64,000 nt of DNA from G965216905 sp965216905 (GTDB taxonomy: Bacteria > Actinomycetota > Acidimicrobiia > Spongiisociales > ZC4RG35): positions 1,488,001-1,552,000 of the forward strand of contig OZ244213.1 in NCBI GenBank assembly GCA_965216905.1, in the 5' to 3' direction. A program made the translations under genes and the position numbers. The notes under the pieces were generated by a model. The model worked only from the letters and a program-made list of their open reading frames with translations. It was not told the DNA's origin and did no database searches. This document shows positions 23,663 to 32,614 of this stretch, piece after piece; the first letter of the stretch is position 1, and each line of letters starts with the position of its first letter.

Positions 23663-24826
23663 TCAGGTCCCCACCGGCGGGGCATCGAGTTGTTCGAGCC
23701 CTTCGATCAGCTTGGCGATGCGGCCGGTACACGTTTCGTCCTCGGCGGGCGGTACCAATGTCACCACCTCGGCCGCGACGTGTTGGAACGCGCGGGCGGC
23801 GGCGTTGTCGGGATGGGCGATCACAACCGGAGCGCCTTCGTCGCCGCCGGTGACCACCGCCGGATCGAGCGGGATGGTGCCGATCAGCGGCACCCCCAGA
23901 GACTCGGCCAGTTCGGATCCACCACCCGTACCAAACAACTCATACTTGTCCCCGTGGTCGCAGGTGAACGACGACATGTTCTCGATGACGCCCACGATCG
24001 GCATGTAGGAGCGTCGGGCCATGTCGGCGACCCGAATCGCCACCTTCTGGGCAGCACGCTGCGGAGTCGTGACCACCACCATCTCGGCCTGGGGCAAGAG
24101 ACGCGCCAGCGCCATCTGGATGTCACCGGTTCCGGGCGGCATGTCGATCACCAAGTAGCCCAGCCGTCCCCACGACACCTGGTTCAGGAACTGCTCGAGC
24201 GCCTTGGACAGCATGAGCCCGCGCCACATCAGAGCGGTCTCCTCCGAATCGATGATCAGCCCGGTGGAGACCACCTCGATCCCGTGCACCGTCGCCGGTT
24301 CGATCAGCCGGGTCTCCGCGTCGGCTTCCAGCCGATCGCGCAAGCCGAGCATCCGGGGAGTGCTGAATCCCCAAATGTCGGCGTCGAGCAGCCCGACGTC
24401 GTGTCCTGCCGCCGAGAGCGCCAGAGCGAGATTCACACTCACCGACGATTTTCCGACGCCGCCCTTCCCGGAGCTGACCGCGATCACCCGCGTCATCGGG
24501 TCCACCCGCGTCGGTTCGGCCGATTCACGAACCCGACGTCGCGCCACCGACATGAGTTCGGCGCGTTGGGCCTTGGTCATGGCGGTGGTGGTGACACGAA
24601 CGTCGGAGACACCGGGGAGCGCCCTGATCTTTCGCGCCGTGTCGTTCTCGAGTTGGGACCGCATCGGACACTCGGCGATCGTCAACGCGATCCCCACGTC
24701 GACGACGCCGGATGCATCGATCTCCACGTGGCTGACCATGCCCAACTCGACGATGTTGCCGCCCAACTCGGGGTCGACGACACCTTCGAGGGCACGAATC
24801 ACATCGTCGTGGCCGGGTGTCTGCAC
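23663..24826 (-). CDS. Mrp/NBP35-family Fe-S cluster carrier ATPase
   Basis: 387 aa from a GTG at 24826; a TTG at 24856 is also possible. The N-terminal ~90 residues form a DUF59/MIP18 domain (VVDPELGGNIVELGMV). The P-loop ATPase has the deviant Walker A SSGKGGVGKSS and switch residues DADIWGFSTPRMLG and DMPPGTGD. The Cys pair common in Mrp is not obvious; one Cys is in SSFTCDHG. Carries and transfers Fe-S clusters. Divergent neighbour 24929 encodes an A-type Fe-S protein, which supports this role. Confidence 0.88.
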   Translation of the reverse strand: MQTPGHDDVIRALEGVVDPELGGNIVELGMVSHVEIDASGVVDVGIALTIAECPMRSQLENDTARKIRALPGVSDVRVTTTAMTKAQRAELMSVARRRVRESAEPTRVDPMTRVIAVSSGKGGVGKSSVSVNLALALSAAGHDVGLLDADIWGFSTPRMLGLRDRLEADAETRLIEPATVHGIEVVSTGLIIDSEETALMWRGLMLSKALEQFLNQVSWGRLGYLVIDMPPGTGDIQMALARLLPQAEMVVVTTPQRAAQKVAIRVADMARRSYMPIVGVIENMSSFTCDHGDKYELFGTGGGSELAESLGVPLIGTIPLDPAVVTGGDEGAPVVIAHPDNAAARAFQHVAAEVVTLVPPAEDETCTGRIAKLIEGLEQLDAPPVGT

Positions 24827-24928
24827 GTATGAGATCGTATTGGCCGCCGCCGTCAACCGCGAACGGAGTTCCGGTTCGGCGGTGGTGCGGTAACCTGTGA
24901 CTCGTCAGCCCACTCGGCCGGAGGACCG

Positions 24929-25291
24929 ATGACCCAGATTCTCAACATCAAGTCCAGCCGCCCCGAGAAGGCGGTCGTTCTGACGGAACCCGCCGTCGAA
25001 AAGGTGCGAGAGTTGATCGACGGTGAAGGCGACGAGCGATTGGCGCTGCGCATGGCCGTCCGTCCCGGTGGATGCTCCGGGTTCTCCTACGAGATGTTCT
25101 TCGATACCGAAATCGAGGATGGTGACATCGTCGAACAATTCGACGACGTGCGAGTCGTGGTCGACCCCCAGTCCGCCGAGCGACTGCGCGGTTCCACCCT
25201 GGACTACAAGGACGGGTTGATGGGCGCGGGGTTCGCCATCGAGAACCCCAACGTCACCCGATCCTGCGGCTGCGGCAACAGCTTCTCCTGA
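24929..25291 (+). CDS. erpA: A-type iron-sulfur cluster insertion protein (HesB/IscA/ErpA)
   Basis: 120 aa. The three conserved cysteines are present: GGCSGF and the C-terminal SCGCGNSF. The family core LxEPAVEKVRELI at the start and the loop around DPQSAERLRGSTLDY fit well. A good ribosome site (CGGAGGA) precedes the ATG. It inserts [4Fe-4S] clusters into target enzymes. I chose erpA because the sequence is closer to that branch than to iscA, but the symbol is only moderately sure. Confidence 0.88.
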   Translation: MTQILNIKSSRPEKAVVLTEPAVEKVRELIDGEGDERLALRMAVRPGGCSGFSYEMFFDTEIEDGDIVEQFDDVRVVVDPQSAERLRGSTLDYKDGLMGAGFAIENPNVTRSCGCGNSFS

Positions 25292-25306
25292 TCCCGTCCC
25301 GCTCCT

Positions 25307-25687
25307 TCATCTGGCAACGATCAGCTCGATCTCGACCTTGAACTGCGGCGCCGGCAGCGCGCCTGCTTGCACGGTGGAGCGCGCCGGCGGCGGCCCGGTG
25401 AAGTACGACCCGTAGACCTCGTTCACAGCACCGAAGTCGGCGATGTCGGCCAGGAAGATGGTGGTCTTGACCACGTCGTCGAGCCCCAGACCCAGATCAC
25501 CGACGATCCGAGCGAGGTTCTCCATGACCAGTCGCGCCTGATCGCTGACGTCCTCGGGTGTGGGGCCACCGTCCGGGTCGATGGCCACCTGGCCGGATAT
25601 GAACACGAAACCGTTGGCTTCCGTGGCAACGGAGTACGGCCCGAGCGGGGCGGGCGCCGAGCTGATCGAAGGGACCGACTTGGGCAT
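25307..25687 (-). CDS. RidA family reactive-intermediate deaminase
   Basis: 126 aa from the ATG at 25687, which follows AGGAGG; the ATG 15 bp upstream lacks this. Motifs GPYSVATEANGFVFISGQVA, then the Arg in PPPARSTVQAGALP and the final Glu region KVEIELIV define the family. It hydrolyses imines or enamines produced by PLP enzymes. Convergent with the Fe-S protein and divergent from the aldehyde dehydrogenase. Confidence 0.88.
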   Translation of the reverse strand: MPKSVPSISSAPAPLGPYSVATEANGFVFISGQVAIDPDGGPTPEDVSDQARLVMENLARIVGDLGLGLDDVVKTTIFLADIADFGAVNEVYGSYFTGPPPARSTVQAGALPAPQFKVEIELIVAR

Positions 25688-25860
25688 GGAGCCTCCTGGC
25701 AACGAGGGAACGGGTGGAGGCTACTTCGATCGAACGCCGGAGACGACCACAGCGGAAAGGTGTGAAGGGCGTCGGTTGGTGGTACTCGACTGTCGTGACT
25801 CTCGGACAACTGCGACAATCGACGGCGACGTTCGATCTTCTCGGCAAAGGACTGTTCGCC

Positions 25861-27372
25861 ATGACTCGCGATGAAATCTTCTCGGCCTTGGGGCTCGCGG
25901 ATCACAACCCCGGTGTCTTCGACGGCACATGGACCGAGGGCTCCGGCGACGTGCTCGAGGTCACCAACCCCACCACGGGCGCGGTGATCGCCACCGTGAG
26001 TCAGGCGGGCCCCGAGGACCACGACCGGGTGGTCGCACGCTCGACCGAGGCGTTCGCTCGCTGGCGGGCGTTGCCGCCTCCGGAGCGCGGCTCCTACGTC
26101 CGACAGATCGGCGAGGCGCTCCGCGAGAAGCGCGATGTGCTCGGCGCCCTGGTGACGCTGGAGATGGGGAAGATCCACGCCGAGGGGATCGGCGAGGTAC
26201 AAGAGATGATCGACATCTGCGACTTTGCGGTGGGCCTCTCCCGACAGCTCTACGGGTTGACCATGGCCTCGGAGCGGCCACAGCATCGCATGTACGAGCA
26301 GTGGCATCCGTTGGGTCCGGTCGGAATCATCACGGCCTTCAACTTCCCGGTAGCGGTGTGGTCGTGGAACGCGGCCATCGCCGCCGTCTGCGGCGACACC
26401 TGTGTGTGGAAGCCTTCGGAGGCGACACCGCTGACTGCGATCGCAGTGACTCGGATCGCCGAAGCGGTGATGGCGGGATCTGGTTTCGAAGGAGTGTTCA
26501 GCCTTGTCGTCGGGGATCGACAGGTGGGCGAGATGATGACTGCCGATACGAGACTTCCGCTGATCTCGGCCACCGGCTCGATTCGCATGGGCAAGGAAGT
26601 GGGTCCGGTCGTCGCCGGCCGGTTGGGCAGATCCCTCCTCGAGTTGGGTGGGAACAACGCCATCGTCGTGATGGACGACGCCGATCTCGAGCTGGCCACC
26701 CGTGCGGTCGTCTTCGCCGCCGTGGGCACGGCAGGCCAGCGCTGCACCAGTCTCCGGCGGCTGATCGTGCATCGCGAGATCGCCGACGAACTGATCGATC
26801 GACTCGTGAAGGTGTATGGGACGGTGGTGATCGGCGATCCCATGGACGACACCACGCTGATGGGTCCTCTCGTGTCGGAGCGGGCGGTGGAGGCGTACCG
26901 AGCGTCGCTGCGGCAGGCGGTCGACGAGGGTGGGACGGTGCTCACCGGTGGCGAGGTGTTGGATCGGGACGGCCATTTCGTCGAACCCACCATCGTCTCG
27001 ATCTCCAAGGACGCCTCGATCCTCCAGGAGGAGACCTTTGCTCCAATCCTGTGGGTGGTCACCGTCGACGACTACGCGGAGGCGCTGGCCGTCCAGAACG
27101 GGGTCCGGCAAGGGCTGTCCTCTGCGATCTTCACCGATTCGTTGCGCACCGCCGAGCGCTTCCTCAGCTACGGGGGGAGCGACTGTGGGATCGCCAACGT
27201 CAACATCGGGACCTCCGGTGCAGAGATCGGTGGCGCCTTCGGCGGGGAAAAGGAAACCGGGGGCGGCCGCGAGGCGGGATCCGACTCGTGGAAGGCCTAC
27301 ATGCGGCGCCAGACCACCACGATCAACTGGGGGGACGATCTTCCCCTGGCCCAAGGCATCTCCTTCGGATGA
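25861..27372 (+). CDS. ALDH7-type aldehyde dehydrogenase (aminoadipate-semialdehyde type)
   Basis: 503 aa. The catalytic Cys lies in TAGQRCTSLRRL and the Glu in LLELGGNNAIVV; NAD-binding is seen in ITAFNFPVAVW. Sequence features such as GQRCTSLRR and GGEKETGGGREAGSDSWK match ALDH7A1/AmaB, which oxidise aminoadipate semialdehyde in lysine catabolism. Substrate assignment is by similarity only. The ATG at 25861 begins the family N-terminus. It overlaps the PLD-like gene (ATGA). Confidence 0.9.
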   Translation: MTRDEIFSALGLADHNPGVFDGTWTEGSGDVLEVTNPTTGAVIATVSQAGPEDHDRVVARSTEAFARWRALPPPERGSYVRQIGEALREKRDVLGALVTLEMGKIHAEGIGEVQEMIDICDFAVGLSRQLYGLTMASERPQHRMYEQWHPLGPVGIITAFNFPVAVWSWNAAIAAVCGDTCVWKPSEATPLTAIAVTRIAEAVMAGSGFEGVFSLVVGDRQVGEMMTADTRLPLISATGSIRMGKEVGPVVAGRLGRSLLELGGNNAIVVMDDADLELATRAVVFAAVGTAGQRCTSLRRLIVHREIADELIDRLVKVYGTVVIGDPMDDTTLMGPLVSERAVEAYRASLRQAVDEGGTVLTGGEVLDRDGHFVEPTIVSISKDASILQEETFAPILWVVTVDDYAEALAVQNGVRQGLSSAIFTDSLRTAERFLSYGGSDCGIANVNIGTSGAEIGGAFGGEKETGGGREAGSDSWKAYMRRQTTTINWGDDLPLAQGISFG

Positions 27373-28529
27373 GCGAAGCGGCGGACAACCGGATCCGACG
27401 CGCCCTGGAGGCATATGTCGGAGTCGTCTTCACCGAAGGCAACCGGGTCACCCGCCTCCGCAACGGAGTCGAGATCTTCCCGGCGATGATCGACGCCGTG
27501 CGGGTCGCCGAGGATCGAATCGACTTCGTGACCTTCGTGTACTGGACCGGAGGAGTCGCCAGAGAGATGGCGACTGCGCTGGCCGAGCGGTCACGAGCGG
27601 GAGTGAAGGTGCGGATCCTGCTCGACCATGTCGGATCGCGGCTGATGCCCAAGGATCTCGTCGACATGCTGAGTGACGCCGGTGCGGAGGTGCAGTGGTT
27701 TCGTCCCGTCACGCGTTGGAAGGTCTGGGAGTCCGATCATCGGACGCATCGCAAGATTCTCGTGATCGATGATCGCGTGGCATTCACCGGCGGGGTGGGG
27801 ATCGCCGAGGAGTGGGAGGGCGACGCCGAGGGTCCCGACGAGTGGCGCGACAGCCATTTCGAGATCCGCGGCCCGGCGGTCGACACGCTCCGAGCGGTGT
27901 TCCTGGCCGATTGGCGGGACACGGGCGGATCGATGTTCGACGATGGCGAGCTTCCCGATCGCCCCGAACGAAGGGGTTCCACCTCGCTGGGAATCGTCGA
28001 CGCCTCGGCGATGATCGAGTTGAACTCTGCCGCCAGGATGGTGGAGACCATCATCCGCACGGTCAAGACGCGACTGTGGATCTCGACTCCGTACTTCAAC
28101 CCACCCGACCGGATCCGTCGCCTGCTGCTCGATGCCGTGGAGCGGGGTGTCGACGTGCGTGTTGCGATCCCGGGCCATCACATCGACAAGCAACTCTCTC
28201 GGATCATGGCCGAGGAGGTGGCGATCCCGCTGATCGACGGCGGTGTCAAGGTCTTCCGCTTCACCCCTTCGATGCTGCATCTGAAGCAACTCGTCGCCGA
28301 CGACGAGGTGGTCGCCTTCGGTTCGGTCAACATCAATGCCAGATCGTTCTTCAAAGACGAGGAGGTGGCGGTGGTCGCGGTCGACGCGGAACTCAACGCG
28401 TTGCTGGCCAACGACTTCCTGGAAGACGCCGATCGCTCCGAACTGCTCGCCGACTCCCGTCCGCTCCGGCGGAACCTCCGTGAGCGAACGCTGTCGAAGG
28501 TGATGCGGCCGTTGCGCGGCGAATTCTGA
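27369..28529 (+). CDS. Phospholipase D/cardiolipin synthase-like protein
   Basis: 386 aa. It has two HKD motifs: HRKILVIDDRVAFTGG at about residue 130 and HLKQLVADDEVVAFGSVNIN at about residue 310. No N-terminal membrane helix is seen, unlike typical ClsA, so the shorter ClsB-like or a related PLD-type transphosphatidylase is likely. Probably acts on phosphatidylglycerol at the membrane. Coupled to the ALDH7 gene by an ATGA overlap, which does not by itself suggest a common pathway. Confidence 0.87.
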   Translation: MSEAADNRIRRALEAYVGVVFTEGNRVTRLRNGVEIFPAMIDAVRVAEDRIDFVTFVYWTGGVAREMATALAERSRAGVKVRILLDHVGSRLMPKDLVDMLSDAGAEVQWFRPVTRWKVWESDHRTHRKILVIDDRVAFTGGVGIAEEWEGDAEGPDEWRDSHFEIRGPAVDTLRAVFLADWRDTGGSMFDDGELPDRPERRGSTSLGIVDASAMIELNSAARMVETIIRTVKTRLWISTPYFNPPDRIRRLLLDAVERGVDVRVAIPGHHIDKQLSRIMAEEVAIPLIDGGVKVFRFTPSMLHLKQLVADDEVVAFGSVNINARSFFKDEEVAVVAVDAELNALLANDFLEDADRSELLADSRPLRRNLRERTLSKVMRPLRGEF

Positions 28530-28561
28530 CCGGACGCGGGTCTGCCCGCTCGATCGCATGC

Positions 28562-29218
28562 TCAGCCGAAGCGGTAGCCCACGGAACGAACGGTCGAGAT
28601 CCAGCTGGCGCGTTCTTCACCGAGCTTCGCTCGAAGTCGGCGGACGTGGACATCGACGGTCCGGGCCCCGCCGTAGTACTCGTATCCCCACACCTTCGAC
28701 AGCAGCTGCTCACGCGTCCACACCCGGCCAGGGTGTTCGACTAGGAAGCGCAACAGCTCGTACTCCATGAACGTGAGATCGATGGGCTGTCCACCGAGAC
28801 CTGCCTGGTAGGTCAACGTGTTCAACTCGAGGTCCCCATGACGGAGGACGCCGTCGACCGATGCCAGTTGCATCAGCCGGCGCATCCTCAGACCGAGCTC
28901 GGCCGGATCGATCGGTGTGGTGATCAGGTCGGCGACGCCGGCGGCATCGGCCACCAGTGGGTAGTGGGCGGCCTCCACCACGATCAGAACGGGGAGCCCG
29001 ATCGACTCGGCGAGCTCCGCCACCTGCCGCAGGCGCCGCAGTGGCTCGTCGCCCAGTTCCACGACGAGCATCGACCACTCGCCGGCCGAGTCGGCCGTCA
29101 CGTCGTCGAGCACTGGTACCGACACTCGATCCATGCCCGACACGGCGAGCGCGGCGGCCAGATTCGATGTGCACTCCTCCGGAAATACGGCCACGGTTCT
29201 CTGGTCGGGCTGGCTCAT
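28562..29218 (-). CDS. glnR: GlnR-like orphan response regulator (OmpR-type winged helix)
   Basis: 218 aa from the ATG at 29218. The C-terminal winged-helix domain is very close to actinobacterial GlnR (LTFMEYELLRFLVEHPGRVW, TVDVHVRRLRAKLGEE, RSVGYRF). The receiver domain lacks the phospho-acceptor Asp: the strand reads MLVVELGDEP, with Glu at about 54. GlnR works without phosphorylation, which fits. It lies 14 bp after glnA in the same direction, so it probably controls nitrogen assimilation including that gene. The gene symbol is by similarity and context. Confidence 0.82.
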   Translation of the reverse strand: MSQPDQRTVAVFPEECTSNLAAALAVSGMDRVSVPVLDDVTADSAGEWSMLVVELGDEPLRRLRQVAELAESIGLPVLIVVEAAHYPLVADAAGVADLITTPIDPAELGLRMRRLMQLASVDGVLRHGDLELNTLTYQAGLGGQPIDLTFMEYELLRFLVEHPGRVWTREQLLSKVWGYEYYGGARTVDVHVRRLRAKLGEERASWISTVRSVGYRFG

Positions 29219-29232
29219 CGACTCCCTCCCGG

Positions 29233-30552
29233 TCACAGGATCGGGAGGTACGTCTCCAGCTCGAAACTGGACACGTGATGTTGATAGCGCTCCCACTCTC
29301 GTCGTTTGTTCCGGATGAACCAGTCGAACACGTGGTCACCCAGCGCCTGCCGGACCAGGTCGGAACGCTCCATGACGTCGAGGGCGGTGGACAAGGTGTC
29401 GGGAAGGCGAACGATTCCGAGATCGGCCCGATCGGCCGCGCTCAGCTCGTAGACGTTCCCCGGCGCCTCCGGAGGGAGGGGGTAGCCCTGTTGGATCCCG
29501 TCGAGTCCGGCGGCCAGCAGCACCGACAGGGCCAGGTAGGGGTTGCAGGCGGCGTCGGGAGAGCGGTACTCGATTCGAGTCGAGCGGGGCTTCCCGTGCT
29601 TGACCGTCGGGATCCGCACCAGAGCCGACTGGTTGTTCCGGCCCCATGCGACATAGATGGGGGCGTCATACCCGGCGACGAGCCGCTTGTAGGAGTTGAC
29701 CCACTGGTTGGTGACGGCGGTCAACGCGGGAGCGTGCACCAGCAGGCCGGCCACGAAGTGCTTGCCGAGGTCGGAGAGGGTTCCGTCCTCGCCCACGAAG
29801 ACGTTCTCGTCGTCCTCGAACACCGAGAGATGGAAGTGCATACCGGAGCCGTCGTGATCCTCGAGCGGTTTGGGCATGAACGTGGCATGAATACCATGCT
29901 CGAGCGCCACCTCCTTCACCGCCAGGCGGAAGCTCATGATGTTGTCGGCCATCGTCAGTGCGTCCATGTAGCGGACGATGATCTCGTGCTGGCTCGGAGC
30001 GACCTCGTGATGGGAGTGCTCGACGGGGATGCCCATCTGCTCGAGGACGTTGATGGTCTTCCGCCGATACTCCTGGGCCGCATCGAGCGGGGTCAGGTCG
30101 AAATAGCCGCCCCGGTCGAGCACCTGCGGACGCGGTCCCGAGTCTGCGAAGTAGAAGTACTCGATCTCGGGTGCCACGTAGAAGGTGTATCCCGCCTCCG
30201 AAGCGCGGCTCAGGTTGCGTTTCAACACCGTGCGCGGATCGCCATCGAAGGGCTCCCCGTCGGGCGTGACGATGTCACAGATCATGCGCGCCACCTGCTC
30301 GTCCCGTCTCCAGGGGAGGATCTGGAACGTCGCCGGGTCGGGTCTGGCCAGCATGTCCGCCTCGTGGATACGGGCGTACCCATCGATCGACGAACCGTCG
30401 AACGTCATGCCTTCGGCAAAGGCAGTCTCGAGTTCCTGGGGACTGATCGACACGGACTTCAGGAATCCTTGGACGTCGGTGAACCACAGCCGAATGAAGC
30501 GGATCCCCCGCTCCTGAACTGTCCTGGATACGTACTCGGCCTGACGAGTCAT
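29233..30552 (-). CDS. glnA: Glutamine synthetase, type I short (alpha) form
   Basis: 439 aa, as in GSI-alpha. ATP-dependent ligation of ammonium to glutamate. Diagnostic motifs: MTFDGSSIDGYARIHEADM, EIEYFYF, the glutamate-binding HFHLSVF, and NQWVNSYKRLVAGYDAPIY followed by the Arg in TRIEYRSPDAACNPYLA. The adenylylation Tyr loop of GSI-beta is not seen, so control is more likely transcriptional (via the adjacent GlnR-like gene) and by feedback. Followed by glnR-like after 14 bp, preceded by the Eis-like gene after 34 bp. Confidence 0.94.
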   Translation of the reverse strand: MTRQAEYVSRTVQERGIRFIRLWFTDVQGFLKSVSISPQELETAFAEGMTFDGSSIDGYARIHEADMLARPDPATFQILPWRRDEQVARMICDIVTPDGEPFDGDPRTVLKRNLSRASEAGYTFYVAPEIEYFYFADSGPRPQVLDRGGYFDLTPLDAAQEYRRKTINVLEQMGIPVEHSHHEVAPSQHEIIVRYMDALTMADNIMSFRLAVKEVALEHGIHATFMPKPLEDHDGSGMHFHLSVFEDDENVFVGEDGTLSDLGKHFVAGLLVHAPALTAVTNQWVNSYKRLVAGYDAPIYVAWGRNNQSALVRIPTVKHGKPRSTRIEYRSPDAACNPYLALSVLLAAGLDGIQQGYPLPPEAPGNVYELSAADRADLGIVRLPDTLSTALDVMERSDLVRQALGDHVFDWFIRNKRREWERYQHHVSSFELETYLPIL

Positions 30553-30586
30553 GACGGAACGCTACCGGCTCGGGCGCCGACCCGGT

Positions 30587-31807
30587 TCAGAACGGCTCCT
30601 GACACCAGGGTGGGGGGTCCCACGAGAACATCCGGTCGACCCGGTGCAGCGTGGCCGGGTCTCCGTCGACTCGACCGACCCGAGCGAGTTCGGCGAGCCG
30701 CGAGCGTCCGAGATAGGCCGAACTCAGGTCGGCGAGGTCGAGCACCGCATCCTCGGCGCCGTCGGTGGGCTCGCACCGCGCTCGACCATCCTCGACCTCC
30801 AGGCGGTACCGGCGAGTGGGGCCTCCCGCCGGATCACGCAGCGCCAGCGTGAGCCGGCCATCGAGCGCGTAGCGCCGACCTGCCAGGGCGGCCGGGACGT
30901 CGATGATCCGCAAGAACAGCTGGTCTTCGATGGTGGGCACGGCCCGACGCCAGCCTGCGAGCATCGAGAAGATCGGGTCGTCGATTGCCAGGAACCGAGC
31001 ATCGATCTGCTGTACCAGATCATGCGCGAAGAGGTACTTCCACAGGCCGGTGTGCGCCCGGCCATCGACGCCGATGATCTCCTGCACCTTGAGGCCGGCA
31101 TCGGAGTGGTGGTCGGTCCACGTGGGCTGGCTCACCTCGTACTCGACCCAGCCGGTGACCGCTCCTTCCCGACGCGCCACCGCCGCGCGTTGCTCGGGGT
31201 GGTGCCGGTCTCGGCTCGTGCTGCGAGCCATCCACCATTCGGGGCTGCGGGCAAACATTCCGGGTCGAGTCAGCCGGATGCGATCGAAGACATCTGCGGC
31301 CAGCTCGGGGATGTCGGTCGGGTCGACGGCGGCCACCTCGTCACCCACGGAGACGCGGGGATGAAGTTGGGCATGCCGGGTGTCGACGCGGGTCGTGGCC
31401 ATTACCGAGGCCAGCCCGTACCCGAAGCGTGGATAGATGGCCGAGTCGGATGCGATGAGAACGGCGACCGCTTCGCCGCGTCGACGGGCGTCGTCGAGGT
31501 GGGCCTCGAGCATCGCCCTCATCAGGCCCCGACGGCGATGACTCGGTAACACGGTGATGCCGGCCGTTCCAGCCGCAGCCAGCACGCCACCGGGCACCGT
31601 GAGCTCGAATGCGTGGGACGACAGCGTTCCGACCATGGTCCCGTCCTCGAATGCGCAGCGGGTCCGGGCCGGGTCTTCGGTGGCGGTGATGCGCTCGACG
31701 ACTCGATCCAGGCGATCCCCGCGGGTGGCACCCAGGAACGACTCGGCGGCGACGCGGGCGAGCGTCGGCCATTCCGAAGGATCGATCGGCCGGATCTCCG
31801 CCGGCAC
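30587..31807 (-). CDS. Eis-family GNAT N-acetyltransferase
   Basis: 406 aa. Typical Eis architecture: an N-terminal GNAT domain with the acetyl-CoA loop GITVLPSHRRRGLMRAML, a second GNAT-like domain, and a C-terminal sterol-carrier-like domain (LTLALRDPAGG). It ends in a C-terminal Phe, whose carboxylate acts as catalytic base in Eis. Ser/Tyr in AIYPRFGYGLAS fits the general acid region. Eis proteins acetylate aminoglycosides and other amines. The native substrate here is unknown. The next gene is upstream by 1 bp, so they may be co-transcribed. Confidence 0.88.
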   Translation of the reverse strand: MPAEIRPIDPSEWPTLARVAAESFLGATRGDRLDRVVERITATEDPARTRCAFEDGTMVGTLSSHAFELTVPGGVLAAAGTAGITVLPSHRRRGLMRAMLEAHLDDARRRGEAVAVLIASDSAIYPRFGYGLASVMATTRVDTRHAQLHPRVSVGDEVAAVDPTDIPELAADVFDRIRLTRPGMFARSPEWWMARSTSRDRHHPEQRAAVARREGAVTGWVEYEVSQPTWTDHHSDAGLKVQEIIGVDGRAHTGLWKYLFAHDLVQQIDARFLAIDDPIFSMLAGWRRAVPTIEDQLFLRIIDVPAALAGRRYALDGRLTLALRDPAGGPTRRYRLEVEDGRARCEPTDGAEDAVLDLADLSSAYLGRSRLAELARVGRVDGDPATLHRVDRMFSWDPPPWCQEPF

Positions 31808-31808
31808 G

Positions 31809-32441
31809 TCAGCCGCTGATGGCGGCGAGGGCGTCGGCGAATGCCTGGCGGGCGGCGTCGAAGCGGCCGGCGGCGTCGCGCCGGTCTTCCGGACCGGGCG
31901 AGTTGACCAACCCGTCCAGCACCTCGGCGGCCTCGGTGGACGCCGCCTGTGCGGCGGTCACGAAGGCGTTGTGGGCCTCGGCGAGATCGGCCGGCGGCTG
32001 CACCTCGGCGACGCGCTGGCTCCACTGCTCGACATTGCCGCTGATCTCGGTGAATCGCTGCTCGGCAGCCGAGTACTCGATCTCTCGCGGGTCGGCGTCC
32101 CAGGCGGTGTTCACGTTGTCCATCTCGGTGTTGAAGGCGGTCAGCTCCGACGCGAGGGCCTGCATCGCCGCAACGTAGGCGGCGACCTCTGGCGACGGCT
32201 CCTCTGCTGCCGGATCACCCGGGGCGGTGGTAACGGTGGTGTCGCCGGTGTCCGTCCCGTCCGGGAGCGAGGAACCGCTGCCCGTCTGGGAGGTGTCGTC
32301 GGGCTGGGTGTCGACGGCCTGAGCCTCGTCGGGACCGCTGCCCGGCAACTGGCTGACGAACACGTACGTGAACAGCAGCATGCCGAGGACGACCAGTGGG
32401 AGCATCCAGCGGCCGGGCCGGGGATCGGGATTGAGCGCCAT
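31809..32441 (-). CDS. Single-pass membrane or secreted protein, unknown function
   Basis: 210 aa from the ATG at 32441. It has a short cytoplasmic tail, one hydrophobic helix (MLPLVVLGMLLFTYVF), a Ser/Thr/Asp-rich linker with SGSGSSLPDGTDTGDT, and a helical acidic domain of about 120 residues rich in Ala and Glu. No family recognised. The helical domain has a four-helix-bundle look (PxxVAAYVAAMQALASEL...). It is divergent from another single-pass protein at 32615. Confidence 0.6.
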   Translation of the reverse strand: MALNPDPRPGRWMLPLVVLGMLLFTYVFVSQLPGSGPDEAQAVDTQPDDTSQTGSGSSLPDGTDTGDTTVTTAPGDPAAEEPSPEVAAYVAAMQALASELTAFNTEMDNVNTAWDADPREIEYSAAEQRFTEISGNVEQWSQRVAEVQPPADLAEAHNAFVTAAQAASTEAAEVLDGLVNSPGPEDRRDAAGRFDAARQAFADALAAISG

Positions 32442-32614
32442 GTGGGCAGAAACGATAGTCGTGCCGAGGGTGGTTCCCCGGTCCCATCCTCCGCGGGACA
32501 CCGGGTCGCGGTTTGCATGTTCCGTGACGGATCTGCGGACGGTGGGCACGGCCTCCTTGTCGGGTGCGAAGCCATCTCGTAGGTTTGCGTTCATGACCTG
32601 CGGAGTGGGGATCG

